In this document: positions 6,101 through 8,408 of the stretch, piece by piece | How the letters are laid out: the number at the start of each line of letters is the position of its first letter | Position numbering within the stretch: the first letter of the stretch is position 1 | Origin: JAJTHJ01 sp046316025 | GTDB lineage: Bacteria > Pseudomonadota > Gammaproteobacteria > Burkholderiales > Burkholderiaceae_F | Length of the DNA stretch: 8,408 bases | Reading direction: 5' to 3' | Assembly (NCBI GenBank): GCA_046316025.1 | Contig: JBKCXU010000097.1 | Coordinates: 1-8,408 of the forward strand | Notes under the pieces: generated by a model | Databases searched by the model: none | Seen by the model: only the letters and a program-made list of their open reading frames with translations | Told to the model about the DNA's origin: nothing | Position numbers and translations under genes: made by a program

Positions 6101-6787
6101 ACGATCGCCGACGAGCGGGGCCTGACCAAAAACGCCGAGAAGCGGCTGGAGGCGATACAGAACCTGGAAGAGCTGGGCAGCGGCTTCTACCTTGCGATGC
6201 ACGACCTGGAGATTCGCGGCGCCGGCGAGGTGCTGGGCGAGTCGCAAAGCGGCAACATGCAGGAGGTCGGCTTCGACCTCTATACGCAGATGCTCAACGC
6301 CGCAGTGCGCGCCTTGAAGAGCGGGCGCGAGCCCGACCTGCTGGCGCCGCTGGCGGTGACCACCGAGATCAATCTGCATGTGCCGGCGCTGCTGCCGCCG
6401 GATTTCGTCGGCGACGTGCACCAGCGGCTATCGCTGTACAAACGGCTGGCCGCCTGCGACGACGAGGCGGCCCTCACCGCGCTGGCCGAAGAGATCGTCG
6501 ATCGCTACGGCAAGCTGCCCGAGCCGGCGCGCGCGCTGGTGGAGTCGCACCGGCTGCGATTGGCAGGCAGCGCGCTGGGGGTGAAGAAGATCGACGCCAG
6601 CAGCGAGGCGGTATCGGTGCAGTTCGTGCCCGACCCGCCCTTCGACACCGGAAAACTGATTGCGCTGATGCAGCGCTCCAAGACCATGCGGCTCGCCGGT
6701 CAGGACAGGCTGCGCATCGCCGAGAAGACGCCGACGCTGGAGGCGCGCGTGCAGTTGCTACGCTCGTTGTTCAAGGCGCTGGCGTGA
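3179..6787 (+). CDS. mfd: Transcription-repair coupling factor Mfd
   Basis: Mfd is a cytosolic ATP-dependent DNA translocase that displaces RNA polymerase stalled at lesions and recruits UvrA. Counted from ATG 3179, the protein has 1202 residues. The N-terminal UvrB-like module includes PDWETLPYD (80-88). The RNA polymerase interaction domain contains VVHVEHGIGRYRG (from about 543). The motor has Walker A GDVGFGKT (688-695), DEEH (789-792), TATPIPRTL (815-823) and the translocation motif GSGFYLAMHDLEIRGAGEVLG (1000-1020). It ends with the D7 region. Motor landmarks sit 60 residues later than in E. coli Mfd as I recall it (K634, E730, R953), but the N-terminal PDWETLPYD is only about 9 later. 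The difference is a linker near residues 354-416, encoded by palindromic repeats. TTG 3173 and ATG 3194 are alternative starts; none has a good Shine-Dalgarno. Confidence 0.97.
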   Translation: MSTGSMPSLQAALPSLAAGTRFALPRPPGSGDALLLAQWALRARDERRLVTAICADALDAQRLLEELPWFAPELAVRALPDWETLPYDILSPHQDLVSERLETLFRLLTRATQPQAAIDVLLVPATTALYRLAPPAYVAGHTFFFRQGERLAAAALRERLVLAGYQHVTQVVAPGEFAVRGGLIDLFPMGATLPVRLDLLDDAIETIRHFDPDTQRSLYAVPAIRLLPGREFPFDEAARAAFRARWREVFEGDPSRCPVYKDVGQGVPSAGIEYYLPLFFEETATLFDYLPADALLVLHGPVEASCRRFWTETAERHRFLSRDRERPCLPPQRLFLDAEDLFAGAKAYARLALLPSPAAAGEGPGVRAGNAAPAEHPSTTATAAPADQRPPGATTKAPSPQPSPADAGEGVFLPAPTVTVDRKAQDPLQALRAFVEGFPGRVLLLADSPGRRETIAQLLHDNALPCADSADWAGFLAADAPLALGVAPLHGGFVLRNPPLAVITETELYAASPRRLRGRGRERASNVESMIRDLAELRAGDPVVHVEHGIGRYRGLQLLDVGEGPAEFLHLEYANAATLYVPVAHLHLIGRYSGADPDAAPLHTLGSGDWDRAKKKAAKQVRDTAAELLNLYALRAARKGHAFKYKPSDYEAFAEGFGFDETPDQQAAIDAVLKDMGAGFPMDRLVCGDVGFGKTEVALRAAFAAVAGGTQVAVLCPTTLLAEQHFLTFRNRFAQWPVRIVELSRFRSPAEVKDALAGLAAGTIDVAIGTHKLLASDVKFDRLGLVIIDEEHRFGVRQKERLKGLRAEVDVLTLTATPIPRTLAMSMEGIREFSVIATAPQRRLAIKTFVRPETGSLIREACLRELKRGGQIYFLHNEVETIDNRRARLAELVPEARIEIAHGQMPERELERVMRDFYQQRFNLLLCTTIIETGIDVPTANTIVIHRADKFGLAQLHQLRGRVGRSHHQAYAYLTIADERGLTKNAEKRLEAIQNLEELGSGFYLAMHDLEIRGAGEVLGESQSGNMQEVGFDLYTQMLNAAVRALKSGREPDLLAPLAVTTEINLHVPALLPPDFVGDVHQRLSLYKRLAACDDEAALTALAEEIVDRYGKLPEPARALVESHRLRLAGSALGVKKIDASSEAVSVQFVPDPPFDTGKLIALMQRSKTMRLAGQDRLRIAEKTPTLEARVQLLRSLFKALA
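4240..4280 (-). repeat. GC-rich palindromic repeat, copy A, inside mfd
   Basis: The hairpin has arms 4240-4251 and 4256-4267 (CCCCTCGCCCGC and GCGGGAGAGGGG), one G/A mismatch and an AGCA loop. It is followed by an outer arm GGGTGTGAGGG at 4270-4280. On the plus strand it encodes SPAAAGEGPGVRA in the mfd frame. It shares its core with copy B and with the copy after mfd, and is inverted relative to copy B. I recognise this as the widespread CCCTCACCC/CCCTCTCCC intergenic repeat type of proteobacteria; the family assignment is from memory. Confidence 0.8.
4370..4407 (+). repeat. GC-rich palindromic repeat, copy B, inside mfd
   Basis: The outer arm CCCTCACCCC (4370-4379) is followed by a hairpin with arms 4382-4392 and 4397-4407 (CCCTCCCCCGC and GCGGGAGAGGG), one C/A mismatch and a TGAT loop. 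It encodes PSPQPSPADAGEG (residues 398-410) in the mfd frame. Its outer arm is nearly complementary to the outer arm of copy A (one extra base). A and B thus enclose a spacer of 89 bases (4281-4369) as an inverted pair. Confidence 0.8.
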
Positions 6788-6824
6788 AGTTCTCGCTTCG
6801 CAAGTCGGTTGCCGATTTCTCGCG

Positions 6825-6926
6825 GCGGTCTTCCCTCACCCGGCGCTTCGCGCCACCCTCTCCCGGTGGGAGAGGGTTGAAAGCCCCTCTCCCCCCGGGA
6901 GAGGGGTTGGGGTGAGGGAGGACCGC
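6825..6926. repeat. Cloverleaf-like palindromic repeat, copy C, between convergent genes
   Basis: A 17-bp outer stem pairs 6825-6841 with 6910-6926 (GCGGTCTTCCCTCACCC, one G-T pair). It closes three perfect hairpins: 6842-6854 (GGCGC/GCGCC, 3-base loop), 6856-6876 (CCCTCTCCC/GGGAGAGGG, 3-base loop) and 6884-6906 (CCCCTCTCCC/GGGAGAGGGG, 3-base loop). The whole folds as a four-way junction in either strand. It occupies most of the 177-base gap between mfd and the convergent permease gene. No T-tract follows, so it is not a classical terminator, although it could still protect 3' ends of both transcripts. It belongs to the same family as copies A and B. Confidence 0.85.
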
Positions 6927-6964
6927 TCGCCAGAGAGCCATTCATCAACGCAGCACAGTGCAGC

Positions 6965-8122
6965 TCAAGCCACATGCCGCAACCCATCCACGATCTTGAT
7001 CCTTGACGCCCGCCACGCCGGCACCAGCCCCGCCACAACGCCGACCACCGCCGCGCAGGCCGCTTGCAGCCAGAATGTCTCCGGCACCAGCGGCATCTTG
7101 GCAAAGACGCTCAGCGTCAGCGAGTGAAAGCCGCGCACCACCGGTGTGGTCAACGCGATGCCGAGCGCGCCGCCGATGGCGGCCAGCATCAGCGCCTCGC
7201 CCATGATCAGCCCGGCCACGTGGCCGGGGCCGAAGCCTAGCGCCTTGAGCGTGGCGTACTCGGACAGGCGCTCGCGCGCGGTCATCGCCATCGTGTTGGC
7301 GGCGACTGCGAGGATGATCAGGATCACCACGTAACTGACGCCGCGGATGGCGACCACGATGGTCTCGATCATCGCCACGAAGCCCAGCGTGAACGCCTTC
7401 TCGGTCTCGGTCAGCGTCTCGGCGAGCGAGTTGCGGAACTCGTCGTCGATTGCGCGGGCGATGTCGGCCGCGGCGGTCGGATCGTCGATGCCGACCACGA
7501 ACACGCCGGCCGCATCGGCCCGCCGCGGAAAGACCTTCTTGATCTGCTCGTTCAGGTAGTCGAAGTGGAAGAACATCTGCCGCGTGATGGTGGTCTCGTC
7601 GCGCGCGTCGTAGATGGCGCGCACCGTGAACTCCCAGTCGCCGGGGTAGATGCCGCTTTTCAGAGGGATGCGGTCGCCGACCTTGAAGCCGTACAGCTCC
7701 GCCAGCTGCCGGCCGATGGCCGCGCCGCGCCGGTCGCGCAGGAAGTCGGCGTACTCGTCCGGCTGGAACTTGAACTCCGGGAAGAGCGGGAAGAAGCTCG
7801 GCGCATCGACCGCAAACTGCGCGAAGAAGTTCTTCGGCTCCTTGTAAATGCCGCCGAACCAGTTCTGCACGCTGACCGCGTTGACGCCCGGCACCGCGCG
7901 GATTTTTTCGCGGTAGTACATCGGCATCACGAAGGTGAGCGAGATCGCGTTGCGCGTGATGAGCCGGTTGGCCGCCGCCGCGTCCGAGCCCGCGTACCAG
8001 GCGCGCACGACCGTTTGCAGCAACCCAAAGGCAAGGATCGCGATGACCAGCCCGACGATGGTCAGCGTCGAGCGCAACCGCGCGCGGAAGACGTTTTTGA
8101 AGACGAGCTTGAGGAAGAACAT
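6965..8122 (-). CDS. FtsX/MacB-family ABC transporter permease
   Basis: This 385-residue inner-membrane permease has the four-helix FtsX/MacB topology. TM1 is near residues 19-39 after a basic N-terminus (NVFRARLRSTLT). A large periplasmic domain spans about 45-240. TM2 lies near 258-280, TM3 near 301-329 and TM4 near 351-370. The conserved cytoplasmic segment TARERLSEYATLKALGFG (281-298) and the C-terminal PAWRASRIKIVDGLRH are typical of the family. Such permeases form a dimer with a MacB/LolD-like ATPase and perform mechanotransmission, for instance lipoprotein release or export; the substrate is not readable. The ATPase gene lies just upstream, but 191 bases of palindromic DNA separate the two. 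The start at 8122 has no good Shine-Dalgarno. An overlapping frame reaching 8294 reads through the hairpins and was rejected. Confidence 0.92.
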   Translation of the reverse strand: MFFLKLVFKNVFRARLRSTLTIVGLVIAILAFGLLQTVVRAWYAGSDAAAANRLITRNAISLTFVMPMYYREKIRAVPGVNAVSVQNWFGGIYKEPKNFFAQFAVDAPSFFPLFPEFKFQPDEYADFLRDRRGAAIGRQLAELYGFKVGDRIPLKSGIYPGDWEFTVRAIYDARDETTITRQMFFHFDYLNEQIKKVFPRRADAAGVFVVGIDDPTAAADIARAIDDEFRNSLAETLTETEKAFTLGFVAMIETIVVAIRGVSYVVILIILAVAANTMAMTARERLSEYATLKALGFGPGHVAGLIMGEALMLAAIGGALGIALTTPVVRGFHSLTLSVFAKMPLVPETFWLQAACAAVVGVVAGLVPAWRASRIKIVDGLRHVA

Positions 8123-8144
8123 GATGGCTCGCGTTGCTCGCCCG

Positions 8145-8317
8145 ATGATGCGCGCTGCGCGCGCCGATGTTGGCGGCTGCGCCGCCTATGAGGCCCGTCA
8201 CGCTTGCAACGATCTCCGCCCGTGGCCGGGGCTGCGGCTCCGGGCGGAGTTCATCGGCGCGTAGCGCCATCATTGCCGCCGCAGGCGGCATCATCAGCGC
8301 GCGCCAGCGCGCATCAT
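8145..8317. repeat. 173-bp composite palindromic element with 12-bp terminal inverted repeats
   Basis: Both ends carry ATGATGCGCGCT as perfect inverted repeats (8145-8156, and the complement at 8306-8317). Inside are short hairpins with 3-4 base loops: 8150-8162, 8172-8186 (GGCGGC/GCCGCC), 8256-8268 (GGCGC/GCGCC), 8275-8289 (GCCGCC/GGCGGC) and 8297-8312 (GCGCGC twice). At the centre is a larger one, 8214-8249 (CTCCGCCCG/CGGGCGGAG). The right-hand hairpins are separated by ATCATT-like linkers; the left half carries the complementary GATGAT-type linkers. The element includes the stop codon of the ATPase gene and ends 22 bases before the permease ATG. It looks like a MITE- or BIME-like element. 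No transposase and no clear target duplication are visible. Confidence 0.75.
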
Positions 8318-8408
8318 TCCGGCGCGGTATCCGTCAACTGCCCCTTGTCCAGATAAATCAGGTGGTGCGCCGCTTCGGCGGCGCGCGGGTCGTGGGTGAC
8401 CATCACGA
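8314..8408 (-). CDS. ABC transporter ATP-binding protein, C-terminal end (partial)
   Basis: Only the last 30 codons are in the window: VMVTHDPRAAEAAHHLIYLD, then KGQLTDTAPE and TGA. The THD with its His is the H-loop (switch) of ABC ATPases, and AAHHLIYLDKGQL matches the strand after it in MacB/LolD-type proteins. The Walker motifs lie beyond the right edge. With the FtsX/MacB-like permease encoded next on the same strand, it is probably the ATPase of that transporter. Its stop codon falls inside the terminal repeat of the palindromic element. Confidence 0.9.
   Translation of the reverse strand, partial: VMVTHDPRAAEAAHHLIYLDKGQLTDTAPE

Noticed and set aside
4373..6421. Long minus-strand open frame (682 codons) opposite mfd
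   Set aside because: Mfd is certain on the plus strand from motor motifs. The antisense frame has a composition typical of antiparallel high-GC noise (His, Gln, Arg, Ala, Val rich) and no recognisable domain.
6945..8294. Minus-strand frame of 449 codons overlapping the permease gene
   Set aside because: It is out of frame with the clear FtsX/MacB permease, rich in Arg and Gly, and starts inside the hairpin element.
8145..8317. CRISPR-like array from regularly spaced hairpins and linkers
   Set aside because: Linkers are only about six bases and hairpins differ in sequence; there are no direct repeats of 24-40 bases and no spacers.

Overview
The window comes from a GC-rich proteobacterium, most likely a betaproteobacterium. 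The basis is the very high GC content and the arrangement of mfd transcribed divergently from ispD-ispF, which I recall as common in that class. No rRNA, tRNA, CRISPR array, transposase or phage gene is visible. The complete genes are chromosomal housekeeping and small accessory genes. The unusual material is in the repeats and junctions.

Layout. Positions 1-149 are an unassigned edge. From 150 to 3094 six genes lie on the minus strand, read right to left: ispD, ispF, hicB, hicA, a YihG-type acyltransferase gene, and an AbrB-family gene. The ispD stop codon lies inside the Shine-Dalgarno sequence of ispF. hicB and hicA overlap by ATGA, and hicA and the acyltransferase gene overlap by TAATG. 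The block could therefore be one transcript, with hicBA-acyltransferase at least translationally coupled. The intergenic stretch 3095-3178 holds a -10 element readable on both strands and a strong terminator-like hairpin just before mfd. mfd (3179-6787, plus strand) encodes the transcription-repair coupling factor. It carries an extra linker of roughly 50 residues, and the DNA of that linker is two inverted copies of a GC-rich palindromic repeat. A third, more elaborate copy of the same family lies after mfd (6825-6926), between convergent genes. From 6965 the minus strand carries an FtsX/MacB-type ABC permease and, at the right edge, the last 30 codons of its ATPase partner. They are separated by a second, unrelated palindromic element of 173 bp (8145-8317) with perfect 12-bp terminal inverted repeats.

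Functions. IspD and IspF catalyse two steps of the MEP isoprenoid pathway. HicBA is a small toxin-antitoxin pair. The acyltransferase probably remodels phospholipids. Mfd removes RNA polymerase stalled at DNA lesions and recruits the excision-repair machinery. The ABC pair probably works at the inner membrane on an unknown substrate.

I see no convincing new multi-gene system. The best leads are the repeat domesticated inside the mfd reading frame, the terminator-like mfd leader, and the palindromic element that fills the gap between ATPase and permease.
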